Shown piece by piece: positions 7,025 through 15,188 of a stretch of 64,000 bases of DNA (positions within the stretch are counted from its first letter, which is position 1; each line of letters opens with the position of its first letter). The notes under the pieces are model-generated. The model was not told where the DNA came from and searched no databases. It saw only the letters and a program-made list of their open reading frames with translations. Location: positions 175,343-239,342 of the forward strand of contig JARKPR010000012.1 in NCBI GenBank assembly GCA_029975165.1, written 5' to 3'. Source of the stretch: Selenomonadales bacterium. GTDB taxonomy: Bacteria; Bacillota; Negativicutes; Sporomusales; UBA7701. A program made the translations under genes and the position numbers.

Positions 7025-8233
7025 TCACAGGGCAAATTTCGTCTTGACCGCCTGCCAGTAGGCGGGGTCTTCCTCGCCGAGCTTCCACAGCGCGGCGCCG
7101 GCGATATCGTACTTGTTCACGAGGTCCAGCTTGTAGCCTACGCTCCGGCTGTTCTCGAACCAGACGTTGTGGCTTACGCCGTCGTCGCCCGTGTAGCTGA
7201 AATGCGGCGACTTGGACGCCTCGTCCCACTGCACGGCAGAGCCGAAGCGGGCGACAAGATCCATGATCGGCTTGTATTCGAGACTTTCCACCCCTTTGCT
7301 CGACCAGTCGTAGCCGTAGCCGGCCACGCCGAGGTAAAGCTTGTTCTTGGGGATGAACTTCAGAGCGTACTTGAGACTATTTTCCACCCAGTTGATATCG
7401 GCGATCGGGCCGGCGCCGCTCCACACCCCGTGGTTGTCGTACGCCATGATGACGATGCGGTCGGCGTACTTGGCCAACTGGCCGTAATCGTACGCCACGG
7501 CGACATCGTTGTTCTCGTCGGTCTTCGGGAACACGTCGATGGAAACGATATATCCCTGCGGCTTGAGGCGGGCGTTAAGCTCCTTCATGAACGCCGTAAG
7601 GTTGTCGCGGTCGCCCGCCGGCACCATCTCGAAATCGATATTGACGCCGTCGAGGTCGTATTTCTTGATATACGCCGCGATGTTGTCAATCGCCGTCTTG
7701 CGCAGAGCCGGGCTGGCCAGCACGGTGTGGACCGGCGCGGTCGCCCCGGTTTGCTTGGCGTTGTTGACCATCAGCAGCACCTTGACATTGTTGGCGTGGG
7801 CGTATTTGACCACCGACGCATGATCGTTGCCGCCGCGGTCGGTGAGCGCGCCGTTAGCCTCGATCGTTCCCCAGAACGGGATGATCGTCTTGATCTTGTC
7901 GACGTTCTTGGCCAGCGCGGTGTACGACGAAGTGTCCGTCCCCCACCACTCGGCGTAGAAACCCATCATCTCCTTGCCGCCGGTCAGCGTGCTCGGCTGC
8001 GAAGCGCCGCCCCCCGTAGCGGGGCTGGTATTGGTCAGATTGCCGAACAAGTTGCCGAGCAACAGTCCGAGCAGAATAGTCAGGAGACTATTGCCGGACG
8101 ACTTGTCCGCGCCTGTCGTCTGCTTGGCCAGGTCGCTCAGGGAAGCGGCGTTCGCCGGTGCCGCCGGCACGAGGACGGTGGCGAACAGGGCCAGTATCGT
8201 GAACAAAGTTATACACCGTTTAAATTTATTCAT
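7025..8233 (-). CDS. Secreted glycoside hydrolase family 18 protein
   Basis: 402 residues from the ATG, 8 bases after AGGAGG (an in-frame GTG one codon earlier is possible). Signal peptide about 1-30 (VPAAPANAA). A hydrophobic low-complexity segment (LLTILLGLLLGNLFGNL, 51-66) and a Gly/Ser/Thr linker precede the GH18 barrel, which begins near residue 88 (MMGFYAEWWG). The catalytic motif DGVNIDFE covers 195-202, with Glu202 as the proton donor; DRIVIMAYDNHG and AGAALWKLGEED fit later strands. It resembles the SleL/YaaH class of peptidoglycan or spore-cortex N-acetylglucosaminidases, but no LysM repeats are present. It is transcribed with the Amidase_3 gene behind a short hairpin leader. Confidence 0.9.
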   Translation of the reverse strand: MNKFKRCITLFTILALFATVLVPAAPANAASLSDLAKQTTGADKSSGNSLLTILLGLLLGNLFGNLTNTSPATGGGASQPSTLTGGKEMMGFYAEWWGTDTSSYTALAKNVDKIKTIIPFWGTIEANGALTDRGGNDHASVVKYAHANNVKVLLMVNNAKQTGATAPVHTVLASPALRKTAIDNIAAYIKKYDLDGVNIDFEMVPAGDRDNLTAFMKELNARLKPQGYIVSIDVFPKTDENNDVAVAYDYGQLAKYADRIVIMAYDNHGVWSGAGPIADINWVENSLKYALKFIPKNKLYLGVAGYGYDWSSKGVESLEYKPIMDLVARFGSAVQWDEASKSPHFSYTGDDGVSHNVWFENSRSVGYKLDLVNKYDIAGAALWKLGEEDPAYWQAVKTKFAL

Positions 8234-8255
8234 CACCTAAACCTCCTCCGCGGCA

Positions 8256-8301
8256 AAAATATAGTGGCTACCGACAGGGCGTCGCACTGGCAGATAGCCA
8301 C
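8256..8301 (-). ncRNA. Hairpin with U-tract in the GH18 5' leader (possible attenuator)
   Basis: On the minus strand GTGGCTA and TAGCCAC pair perfectly around a 24-base interior rich in CCAG, GCGACG and CCTGTCGG. The hairpin is followed by TATATTTTT and then the GH18 ribosome binding site. It begins about 10 bases after the predicted transcript start, so the leader is little more than this structure. It does not match any riboswitch family I know. Confidence 0.5.
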
Positions 8302-8317
8302 CTGGTTATGTAAACAT

Positions 8318-8345
8318 ATTATCACAAGGTATACTGCTTAATCAA
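8318..8345 (-). promoter_or_regulatory. Sigma-A-type promoter for the GH18-amidase operon
   Basis: TTGATT (8340-8345), a 16-base spacer ending in TTGT, then GATAAT (8318-8323) on the minus strand. The predicted start lies just ahead of the leader hairpin. Confidence 0.6.
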
Positions 8346-8365
8346 TAACAATTACCGGTAATCGT

Positions 8366-8495
8366 CTGCGGACGTTCAGAAGCGCCCATCTGCGGCGTTG
8401 GACCTGCGGGAGCTTGCTGGCGTACCTCCGAATGTACGCATCGCGGCGCTTCCACGGTCTGCCTTGCATCTGGACGCCTCTGAACAGCCTCGGAC
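8366..8495. repeat. 130-bp imperfect palindromic intergenic element
   Basis: The outer arms GTTCAGAAGCGCCC and GTTCAGAGGCGTCC (second read on the minus strand) are inverted relative to each other. The innermost arms GCGTAC/GTACGC (8420-8425, 8434-8439) flank CTCCGAAT. Intermediate parts pair imperfectly. There is no open frame. It lies between the GH18 promoter and the end of ylxY, so both flanking genes avoid it. It has the look of a REP/MITE-type element, but copy number cannot be judged from one window. Confidence 0.55.
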
Positions 8496-8523
8496 TTTTC
8501 TTACAAACCATCTAACTTTTATG

Positions 8524-9231
8524 TCAATTTAGTATATCAGAAACCGGCTTGATCGTATACCCCCTGCCCTGGATGCGGAAGATCAGTTCCGGCAGGGCCT
8601 GGGCGGTAGGCTCGGTCGGGTGCATAAGGATGATCGCCCCGTTGTGGAGCTTGCCCATCACCCTGGTGAGGATGGTTTCTGCCGGCGGTCGTTTCCAGTC
8701 GATCGTGTCGATGCTCCAAAGGGTGGTCGTATAGCCGAGCTCGGCCGCCGCCGCCAGCACGGCGGCGTTGAATTCCCCGTACGGCGGCGCGTACAGCGAC
8801 GTCTTTACGCCGGTCAGCTCGGCGACCAGGCTTTCCGTGCGCGTTATCTGCTCCTTGTTCTGCTCTTTGCTGATCGCATTCGGATGCGGGTGGCTGTAGC
8901 TGTGGTTCCCCAGTTCGTGGCCGCGGGCGGCCAGCTCCTTCACCAGCTCGGGATGGCGTTTCGCCCAGCTGCCGCCGATGAAAAACGTCGCCTTCACGCC
9001 GCCGCGGTCGAGCGTGTCCAGCATGGACGGCAGGTACTCCTCTCCCCAGAACACGTTGCAGGCCAGGGCGACCTCCGGCTTGCCGGGGTGGCCGTTGTAA
9101 AAAGGTCGGGGCGCGGACAGCGGCGCGGTTATGAACTCCGCCAGTCCCGGCAGCAGAATTACCAGGATGAAGAACAAGGCGGCGAAACCGAAATACCAGC
9201 CGGGCACGCGGCCGGCGAAAAACACTCTCAT
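8524..9231 (-). CDS. ylxY: YlxY-like polysaccharide deacetylase-family protein with altered NodB motif
   Basis: 235 residues from an ATG after AGGGGTGG. One N-terminal membrane segment (residues about 15-35) anchors a NodB-fold domain. Motif HSYSH, the YAPPYGEFN block, DTIDWKRP and ILMHPT are present. However, the first NodB motif, normally TFDD, reads ACNVFWGEEY here, so the catalytic and metal-binding Asp pair is missing. The gene sits directly after pnp, exactly like Bacillus ylxY, which is why I assign this name. It may be catalytically inactive or use a different mechanism. Its operon partner in Bacillus, ymxG, is displaced here by the inserted GH18-amidase pair. Confidence 0.85.
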   Translation of the reverse strand: MRVFFAGRVPGWYFGFAALFFILVILLPGLAEFITAPLSAPRPFYNGHPGKPEVALACNVFWGEEYLPSMLDTLDRGGVKATFFIGGSWAKRHPELVKELAARGHELGNHSYSHPHPNAISKEQNKEQITRTESLVAELTGVKTSLYAPPYGEFNAAVLAAAAELGYTTTLWSIDTIDWKRPPAETILTRVMGKLHNGAIILMHPTEPTAQALPELIFRIQGRGYTIKPVSDILN

Positions 9232-9303
9232 CACACCACCCCTAATCCGCGTTTGCTATAAATCTATTAGCCTGCCGCCGTTTTCATGTGCGGCCGGCAG
9301 GGA

Positions 9304-9340
9304 ATAAAAAACCGTCCCGCCGGTCGGACCGGCGGGACGG
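9304..9340 (-). terminator. Intrinsic terminator after pnp
   Basis: A 12-bp GC-only-rich stem (9312-9323 with 9329-9340) is followed on the minus strand by TTTTTT. It lies 20 bases after the pnp stop. Confidence 0.92.
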
Positions 9341-9359
9341 CAAGCAAATCCTGATTATG

Positions 9360-11462
9360 CTATTCTTCCCGGTGCCTGGCTTCCGGCTCGTCCTTGAGCA
9401 GGGCCTTGCGAGAAAGATTGATGCGCCCCTGGCGGTCGATTTCGACCACCTTGACCAGCAGCTCGTCGCCGATTTTCACCACATCCTCCACCTTCGCGAC
9501 CCGTTCGCGGGCCAGCTGGGAAATGTGGACCAAGCCTTCCTTGCCGGGGAGGATCTCGACGAAAGCGCCGAAATTCATCAGGCGGGTGACCTTGCCGAGG
9601 TACGTAGCGCCGACCTCCACGTCGCGCACCAGCGTTTCGACGATATGCACCGCCTTCCTGGCGGCCTCCTGGTCGACGGCGGCGATGAACACCTTGCCGT
9701 CGTCCTCGATGTCGATCGTGACGCCCGTATCCTCGATGATCTTCTTGATGATCTTGCCGCCCGGGCCGATGACATCGCGAATCTTGTCGGGATCGATCTG
9801 CAGCGTGATGATCCGCGGGGCGAACGGCGACAACTCGGGACGCGGCTTGTCGATAACCTCGAGCATCTTGCCGAGGATGTGCATGCGGCCGCGGTGCGCC
9901 TGGGCGAGCGCGCTCTCCAGGATGGCGCGGTCGATGCCGGCGATCTTGATGTCCATCTGGATGGCGGTCACGCCCTTGGCCGTGCCGGCCACCTTGAAAT
10001 CCATATCGCCGAGGGCGTCTTCGAGGCCCTGGATATCGGTGAGAATGGTGAAATGCTCGCCGTCCTTCACCAGGCCCATCGCCACGCCGGAAACCGGCGC
10101 CTTGATCGGCACGCCGGCGTCCATCAGCGACAGAGTGCTGCCGCACACGCTGCCCATCGACGTCGAGCCGTTGGACTCGATCGCCTCCGACACCAGGCGG
10201 ATGGTGTAAGGAAACTCGGTCTCGGACGGAATCATCGGTAGCAGGGCGCGCTCGGCCAGGGCGCCGTGGCCGATCTCGCGCCGGCCGGGCCCGCGCATCG
10301 GCTTGGTCTCGCCGACGCTGTACGGCGGGAAGTTGTAGTGATGGATATAACGCTTGTGGTCCTCAACGCCGAGCCCGTCGAGGAGCTGATCGTCGCTGAG
10401 CGTTCCCAGCGTCAAAACGTTCAGTATCTGGGTCTGGCCGCGGGTGAACAGGGCCGAACCGTGGGTGCGCGGCAGCAGGCCGACCTCGCAGGTTATCGGC
10501 CGCACCTCCTCGAGCTGCCGCCCGTCGGGACGGATCTTGTCGACGGTGATCATCCGGCGGACGATCTCCTTGAGGATCTTGCCGATCATATAGGAAACTT
10601 CCTTGGGGTTGTCGGGATATATCTCCTTGAAATGGGCGACCGCGCCGTCCTTGACCTGCTTGGTCTGCTCCTCGCGGGTCTGCTTGTCGGCGCAGGCCAC
10701 GGCCGTCTTCAGGCTGTCGGTCACATATTCCCGCACCGCCGCCGCTATCTCTGCCGGCACCTCGTAGCGCTTCATCTCCCGCTTTGGCTTGCCGACCTGG
10801 CTCATCATGTCTTCCTGGAAGGCCACCAGCTCGCGGATGACGTCGTGGCCGAACATAATGGCGTCGAGGATGGTTTCTTCGGGGATCTCATTGGCGCCGG
10901 CCTCCACCATGAGGACGGCGTTCTTCGTGCCGGCGACGACCAGGTTGAGCTCGCTCTTCTCCTGCTGGGCGACGGTGGGGTTGACGATAAACTGGCCGTC
11001 CATCAGGCCGACCCTCACGCCGGCGATCGGGCCGTTGAAGGGGATATCCGAGATCGACAGCGCGCAGGACGCGCCGATCATCGCCGGGATATCGGGCGGG
11101 TTGTCATGGTCGACGGAAAGGACGGTGGTTACGATATGGACATCGTTGCGGAAGCCTTCGTCGAACAGCGGCCTGATCGGCCTGTCGATCAGGCGGCACG
11201 TCAGGATGGCGGCCTCGGTGGGGCGGCCTTCCCGCTTGATGAAGCCGCCGGGAATCTTGCCGACCGAATACATGCGTTCCTCGTAATCAACCGTCAGCGG
11301 GAAAAAATCGATGCCCTCGCGCGGCGCGGCGGAAGCGGTAGCGGCGGCGAGCACAACGGTGTCCCCGTAGCGGACCAGCACCGAACCGCTCGCCTGCTTG
11401 GCCATCTTGCCGGTCTCGACGACGAGCGTCCGGTCGCCAAGCTGCATTTGGAAAGTGTGCAT
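9360..11462 (-). CDS. pnp: Polyribonucleotide nucleotidyltransferase (PNPase)
   Basis: 700 residues, the standard length. PNPase degrades RNA 3'-to-5' by phosphorolysis and is part of mRNA turnover with RNase E/J-type enzymes. Order of domains: RNase PH core 1 (about 10-140), alpha-helical domain, RNase PH core 2 (about 320-540), KH (about 555-615, [11 protein letters not shown]) and S1 (about 622-690, [21 protein letters not shown]). The start ATG follows GAGGAGGAAAACAG. It has its own upstream region with a terminator separating it from rpsO, and a terminator of its own downstream. Confidence 0.98.
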   Translation of the reverse strand: MHTFQMQLGDRTLVVETGKMAKQASGSVLVRYGDTVVLAAATASAAPREGIDFFPLTVDYEERMYSVGKIPGGFIKREGRPTEAAILTCRLIDRPIRPLFDEGFRNDVHIVTTVLSVDHDNPPDIPAMIGASCALSISDIPFNGPIAGVRVGLMDGQFIVNPTVAQQEKSELNLVVAGTKNAVLMVEAGANEIPEETILDAIMFGHDVIRELVAFQEDMMSQVGKPKREMKRYEVPAEIAAAVREYVTDSLKTAVACADKQTREEQTKQVKDGAVAHFKEIYPDNPKEVSYMIGKILKEIVRRMITVDKIRPDGRQLEEVRPITCEVGLLPRTHGSALFTRGQTQILNVLTLGTLSDDQLLDGLGVEDHKRYIHHYNFPPYSVGETKPMRGPGRREIGHGALAERALLPMIPSETEFPYTIRLVSEAIESNGSTSMGSVCGSTLSLMDAGVPIKAPVSGVAMGLVKDGEHFTILTDIQGLEDALGDMDFKVAGTAKGVTAIQMDIKIAGIDRAILESALAQAHRGRMHILGKMLEVIDKPRPELSPFAPRIITLQIDPDKIRDVIGPGGKIIKKIIEDTGVTIDIEDDGKVFIAAVDQEAARKAVHIVETLVRDVEVGATYLGKVTRLMNFGAFVEILPGKEGLVHISQLARERVAKVEDVVKIGDELLVKVVEIDRQGRINLSRKALLKDEPEARHREE

Positions 11463-11514
11463 ATTCTGTTTTCCTCCTCTAAGTCCCCTATCTTCTTTTT
11501 ACAAAGCTAAAGAC

Positions 11515-11521
11515 TTCGACA
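11515..11521 (-). promoter_or_regulatory. Possible Spo0A box in the pnp upstream region
   Basis: The minus strand carries TGTCGAA, the core 0A-box consensus, 53 bases before the pnp start and just downstream of a weak TTTAGC-16-AATAAT promoter-like pair. A 7-base match can occur by chance. Confidence 0.25.
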
Positions 11522-11571
11522 TTTTTTGTATTATTCCCTTTTTTCTCCGCCGCTAAACCGGGCAGGAATAA

Positions 11572-11599
11572 ACAAAAAAGCGGGGCCATGCCCCGCTTT
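11572..11599 (-). terminator. Intrinsic terminator after rpsO
   Basis: AAAGCGGGGC paired with GCCCCGCTTT around a 3-base loop, followed on the minus strand by TTTTTTGTTT. It begins 3 bases after the rpsO stop. Confidence 0.95.
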
Positions 11600-11602
11600 C
11601 CG

Positions 11603-11869
11603 TTACTTTCTGAGATTGAGTTTTTCGAGGATGGTCCGGTAGCGAGCAATATCGTTATCCCTCAGGTAGTTGAGAAGGCCCCGGCGCTGGCCGACCATTT
11701 TGAGCAGGCCGCGGCGCGAATGATGGTCCTTCTTATGCTCCTTGAGATGCTCGGTGAGGTAATTGATGCGCTCCGTCAGGATAGCGATCTGGACCTCGGG
11801 CGAGCCGGTATCGCTGTCGTGCAGGCGATACTTTTCGATAAGCTGCTGCTTCGTTTCCGGTGTCAACAT
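11603..11869 (-). CDS. rpsO: 30S ribosomal protein S15
   Basis: 88 residues from [14 protein letters not shown], with an AAGGAGGGAAACAGT site. S15 binds the three-way junction of 16S rRNA early in 30S assembly. Family signatures [13 protein letters not shown] and [15 protein letters not shown] are complete. The frame stays open for 36 codons upstream, but that part lies in the leader and has no ribosome binding site. The gene has its own promoter, a 130-base leader and a terminator. In other bacteria S15 represses its own mRNA through such a leader. Confidence 0.98.
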   Translation of the reverse strand: MLTPETKQQLIEKYRLHDSDTGSPEVQIAILTERINYLTEHLKEHKKDHHSRRGLLKMVGQRRGLLNYLRDNDIARYRTILEKLNLRK

Positions 11870-11999
11870 ACTGTTTCCCTCCTTGTTGCGGTATCCCCAG
11901 TGGCCAAGACAATCGTCGGAGAGTCGATAATCCTCGCCATGGTTCCCTGCAGATATTATTCCCCGCCGGGGCGGCAAAATTCGCCGCCGGCTGGTTACG
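11870..11999 (-). promoter_or_regulatory. Structured rpsO leader
   Basis: About 130 bases between the predicted start and the rpsO ATG. GGCGGC/GCCGCC with a 7-base loop (11970-11988) and a neighbouring CCCCG/CGGGG arm (11961-11971) form GC-rich structure near the 5' end. This is a plausible site for S15 autoregulation, inferred from the known behaviour of S15. Confidence 0.4.
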
Positions 12000-12005
12000 C
12001 ACTAT

Positions 12006-12034
12006 ATTCTACCATAAACTAAATTAGCTGTAAA
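12006..12034 (-). promoter_or_regulatory. Sigma-A promoter for rpsO
   Basis: TTTACA (12029-12034), 17 bases, then TAGAAT (12006-12011) on the minus strand. It overlaps the space just after ribF. Confidence 0.85.
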
Positions 12035-12048
12035 CAATAATGCCCCGG

Positions 12049-12969
12049 TTATTTGTAGTATTCGTCGGCGGCCGCCAGGTCGCGGGCGATCTGGGCCTTG
12101 AGCTCGTCGGCGCCGGTGAAGGCAAGCTCTTCGCGGAGCCGCGCCAGGAAGTCCACCGCGATGGGCCGGCCGTACAGGTCGCCGCTGAAAGCGCGTAAAT
12201 GCACCTCGATGCGGCGGGCCTGGCCGCGGAAGGTCGGATTGTCGCCGATATTGGCCACGCCGCGGTAGCGGACGCCGCCGGCATACACATAAGTCGCGTA
12301 AACGCCGTCGGCAGGGACGATCTGCCCGTCGGCGGCCGTGATGTTGGCGGTCGGGAAGCCGAGTTCGCGGCCCCGTCCCTCGCCTGCGGCCACGACGCCT
12401 TCGATGCGGAACGGCCGCCCGAGCAGCGGTGCCGCGCCGGCCACATCGCCGGCGAGGACGAGCTGGCGGATGAGCGTGCTGCTCACCGGGACGCCGCCCA
12501 CTTCCACCGCCTGCGGAACGACCACCGCGAAGCCGAGGCGGCGGCCGGCGGCGGCCAGCATCGCCGGCGTGCCGGCGCCGCGGTGGCCGAACGAATAATT
12601 GGGGCCGACGACTATGAAGGCCGGACGGAGGTTGTCCGCCAGCAGGGCGATGAAAGCGTCGGGACTGAGCTCGAGGAGCGCGCGGTCGAACGGGACGGAC
12701 AGCAGCACGTCGGCGCCGAGAGCGGCGATCAGCTCGGCCTTGTGGGCCGGCGTGGCGAGCAGCGGCGGGCAGCGGTCCGGGGCGATGATCGACAGGGGGT
12801 GGTTGCCGAAGGTAAAGACGACACTCTGGCCGCCCGCTTTTTCAGCATAGGCGGCAGCCTGGCGGATGATCTGCTGGTGGCCGACGTGGACGCCGTCGAA
12901 AGTGCCCAGGGCCACGGCCGTATTGATGAACCGGCCGCGTATGTCGGCCAGGCGGGTGAAAACTTCCAT
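12049..12969 (-). CDS. ribF: Bifunctional riboflavin kinase/FAD synthetase
   Basis: 306 residues. RibF turns riboflavin into FMN and then FAD. The N-terminal nucleotidyltransferase domain (about 1-180) has GTFDGVHVGHQ (HxGH-type) and the VSSTLIRQLV motif. The C-terminal kinase domain (about 185-306) has GRGRELGFPTANI and DNPTF. The ATG is preceded by AAGGAGAATGGT. It is the last gene of the rimP operon before the rpsO promoter, the standard Bacillota position after truB. No terminator separates it from rpsO, so read-through is possible. Confidence 0.97.
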   Translation of the reverse strand: MEVFTRLADIRGRFINTAVALGTFDGVHVGHQQIIRQAAAYAEKAGGQSVVFTFGNHPLSIIAPDRCPPLLATPAHKAELIAALGADVLLSVPFDRALLELSPDAFIALLADNLRPAFIVVGPNYSFGHRGAGTPAMLAAAGRRLGFAVVVPQAVEVGGVPVSSTLIRQLVLAGDVAGAAPLLGRPFRIEGVVAAGEGRGRELGFPTANITAADGQIVPADGVYATYVYAGGVRYRGVANIGDNPTFRGQARRIEVHLRAFSGDLYGRPIAVDFLARLREELAFTGADELKAQIARDLAAADEYYK

Positions 12970-12986
12970 ACCATTCTCCTTCAGGT

Positions 12987-13859
12987 TTAAGGGGCGAGCA
13001 CCTTTACCGGTTCGAGCAGCGGCGCCGCCGCCGCCCGCCTGGCGATGCCGAGCAGGGTGCCGTCCCGGCCGTAAACGGCCAGCGGCCGGTCGCCGGCAAG
13101 GTCGCCCAGGGGAATTTTCTGGCCGTGCGTGAAGCGGGCCGCGTCCCCGTCGGCGAGGACGACGCGCTCCAGATGGCGGACGGCATGGTCGACAGGCAGC
13201 AGCGCCGCGGCCGGGGCGGCGGCGATTTCCTCCAACGTCCGCGCCGTGGCGAGCGTGAAGTCCCCCACCCTCGTCCGCACCAGGAACGTCATTACCGCCG
13301 GGCAGTCCAGGCGGTCGCCGATGTCGGCGCACAGCGAGCGGATATAAGTCCCTTTTGAACAGCTCACGTCGAACAGGATGACCGGGTCGGCCGCTCTCAG
13401 CAGGTCGATGGCCGCAATGGTGACCGGCCGGGGCCGGCGCTCGACCTCGATGCCGGCGCGGGCCAGCGCGTACAGCTTCCGCCCCCCCACCTTGATGGCG
13501 GAATGCATCGGCGGGATTTGTTCGCTGTCGCCCAGAAAGCTTGCCAGAACGGCGGCGATCGCGCCGGTGCCCGGCGGGACGAAGCCGGCGCGGGTGGCGA
13601 TGACATTGCCGCTGTCGTCGCCGCTGTCGGTCGCGTAGCCGAAGGTGAGCTCCACACGGTAGGCCTTGTCGGCGTCGGCGGCGAACTCGATCAGCCTTGT
13701 CGCCGGGCCGAGGAAAACGGGCAGAACGCCGGCCGCCCCCGGGTCGAGGGTGCCGGCGTGGCCGACCTTCTTCAGACCGTAAACCCGCCGCAGACAGCCG
13801 ACCACGTCATGGGAGGTCATTCCTGGCGGCTTGAGCACATTGACGATGCCGGCGGTCAT
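12987..13859 (-). CDS. truB: tRNA pseudouridine(55) synthase
   Basis: 290 residues from MTAGIVNVLKPPGMTSH. TruB makes pseudouridine 55 in the T loop of tRNAs. The catalytic Asp lies in HAGTLDPGAAGVL, and SCSKGTYIRSLC is the second signature. A C-terminal PUA-like segment (about 230-290) completes the protein. The start ATG overlaps the nrnA stop by 4 bases (ATGA), so translation is coupled. The frame stays open upstream into nrnA but without a start of its own. Confidence 0.97.
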   Translation of the reverse strand: MTAGIVNVLKPPGMTSHDVVGCLRRVYGLKKVGHAGTLDPGAAGVLPVFLGPATRLIEFAADADKAYRVELTFGYATDSGDDSGNVIATRAGFVPPGTGAIAAVLASFLGDSEQIPPMHSAIKVGGRKLYALARAGIEVERRPRPVTIAAIDLLRAADPVILFDVSCSKGTYIRSLCADIGDRLDCPAVMTFLVRTRVGDFTLATARTLEEIAAAPAAALLPVDHAVRHLERVVLADGDAARFTHGQKIPLGDLAGDRPLAVYGRDGTLLGIARRAAAAPLLEPVKVLAP

Positions 13860-14812
13860 AGTCCCGACTCGGCCAGGAGGCGTTCGGCCGCCCGCAGGAC
13901 TTCTTTCTTGGCCGCCGCCAGGCCGCTGGCCACCGTGCACCCGGCGGCCCGGGCGTGGCCGCCGCCGCCGAACGCCAGCGCCAGGCGGCTCACGTCGCAG
14001 CGGCGGGAACGGAAGCTGACCCGCGTGGCGCCGTCGCCCTCCGGCTTGAACATGATGGCGATCTCCACCCCTTCGATGTTGCGGGGATAGTTGATATAGC
14101 CTTCCGTCGTATCGGCGGCGCTGTCGCCGCCGTTTTCGAACTCCACGGTCACGGCGGCGATGCGGCCGCCGGCATGAATCTCCAGGCTGTCCAGCACGCT
14201 CCTGAGCGTCATGATGCTGTCCAGCGGCTTGGTTTCGAGCTGCTCGGCGATGATATGAGGCTGGGCGCCGCTGTCCATGAGGTCGGCGGCGTGGCGCAGC
14301 GTGGTCGCCGTGGCGTTGGCGTAGCGGAAAAAGCCGCAGTCGGTGGCGATGGCTGTGTAAAGGTTGGTCGCCATGTCGGCGGTGACAGGGATCTTCATGA
14401 GGTGGAGCAGTTCCAGGACGATCTCGCCGGTGGCGGCGGCCTGGCTGTCGATATACCAGAAATCGGCGAACTTCGTGTTCGATATGTGGTGGTCGATATT
14501 GAGGACCGTGGCCCGCACGGCGGCATCCACGCCGGCGATGCGGTCGGCGTCGCTGGCGTCGAGGACGACCAACAGGTCGGCCGCGACCGGGCCGGCCGGC
14601 CGGCGGATGAGTTCGGCGCCGGGCAGGAACCGGTACACGGCCGGCAGCTCGTCGTCGAGCAGCAGCGTCACCTGCTTGCCCTGAGCGGCCAGCGGCGCGT
14701 ACAGGGCGAGCATCGAACCGAGCGAATCGCCGTCAGGATGGATGTGGCCGGTGATGACCAATTTCTCGGCCTCACCCAGCATCTGGGCGACGCGGCGCAG
14801 GGAAATCTCCAT
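13856..14812 (-). CDS. nrnA: Bifunctional oligoribonuclease / pAp phosphatase, DHH family
   Basis: 318 residues, typical for NrnA. It degrades short RNA oligonucleotides and dephosphorylates pAp, and can also act on pGpG. DHH-domain motifs are ITGHIHPDGDSLGSM (about 19-33), LDASDADR and the DHHISN motif; the DHHA1 domain ends in GGGGHARAAGCTV. Four-base overlap with truB and a 2-base gap from rbfA place it inside the rimP operon, where Clostridia and Negativicutes usually have it. Confidence 0.95.
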   Translation of the reverse strand: MEISLRRVAQMLGEAEKLVITGHIHPDGDSLGSMLALYAPLAAQGKQVTLLLDDELPAVYRFLPGAELIRRPAGPVAADLLVVLDASDADRIAGVDAAVRATVLNIDHHISNTKFADFWYIDSQAAATGEIVLELLHLMKIPVTADMATNLYTAIATDCGFFRYANATATTLRHAADLMDSGAQPHIIAEQLETKPLDSIMTLRSVLDSLEIHAGGRIAAVTVEFENGGDSAADTTEGYINYPRNIEGVEIAIMFKPEGDGATRVSFRSRRCDVSRLALAFGGGGHARAAGCTVASGLAAAKKEVLRAAERLLAESGL

Positions 14813-14814
14813 CG

Positions 14815-15171
14815 CTATCTCTCCGCTTCCTCCCGTTTGAGCTTGGCCAGCAATTCGTTGATGCGGGCGCTGTGTGCGAACGACTCGTCGATATGCAGCG
14901 AAAGCTCGGGGCTGAAGCGCAACTGGATGCGTTTGCCGATTTCGCTCCGCAGGTGGCCGACCGCTTTCTGCAGCGCCTGCCAGGTGGCCGCCTTCTCCTC
15001 CTCGCTGCCCATCAGGCTCACGTAAGCCTTGGCGGTGCGCAGGTCGCCGGTCACCTCGACCCTGGTCACGGTCACGAAACCGATCCGCGGGTCCTTAAGT
15101 TCGGTAAGGATGATTTTGCTAAGTTCCTGTTTAATGAATTCCTGCACCTTTTCCGTGCGCAGCTGACTCAT
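14815..15171 (-). CDS. rbfA: 30S ribosome-binding factor A
   Basis: 118 residues from MSQLRTEKVQEFIKQELS, preceded by GGGGGATAGC. RbfA assists 16S rRNA 5'-end maturation and late 30S assembly. The single KH-like domain is recognisable by LKDPRIGFVTVTRVEVTGDL and the FSPELSLHIDESF strand near the C-terminus. The frame continues upstream but the extra residues lie in the infB end and have no start site. It follows infB by 17 bases. Confidence 0.97.
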   Translation of the reverse strand: MSQLRTEKVQEFIKQELSKIILTELKDPRIGFVTVTRVEVTGDLRTAKAYVSLMGSEEEKAATWQALQKAVGHLRSEIGKRIQLRFSPELSLHIDESFAHSARINELLAKLKREEAER

Positions 15172-15188
15172 TGCTATCCCCCGCTCTG

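Noticed and set aside
8256..8345. GH18 leader as a c-di-GMP or ydaO riboswitch
   Set aside because: Required core sequences are absent; kept as an unclassified hairpin.
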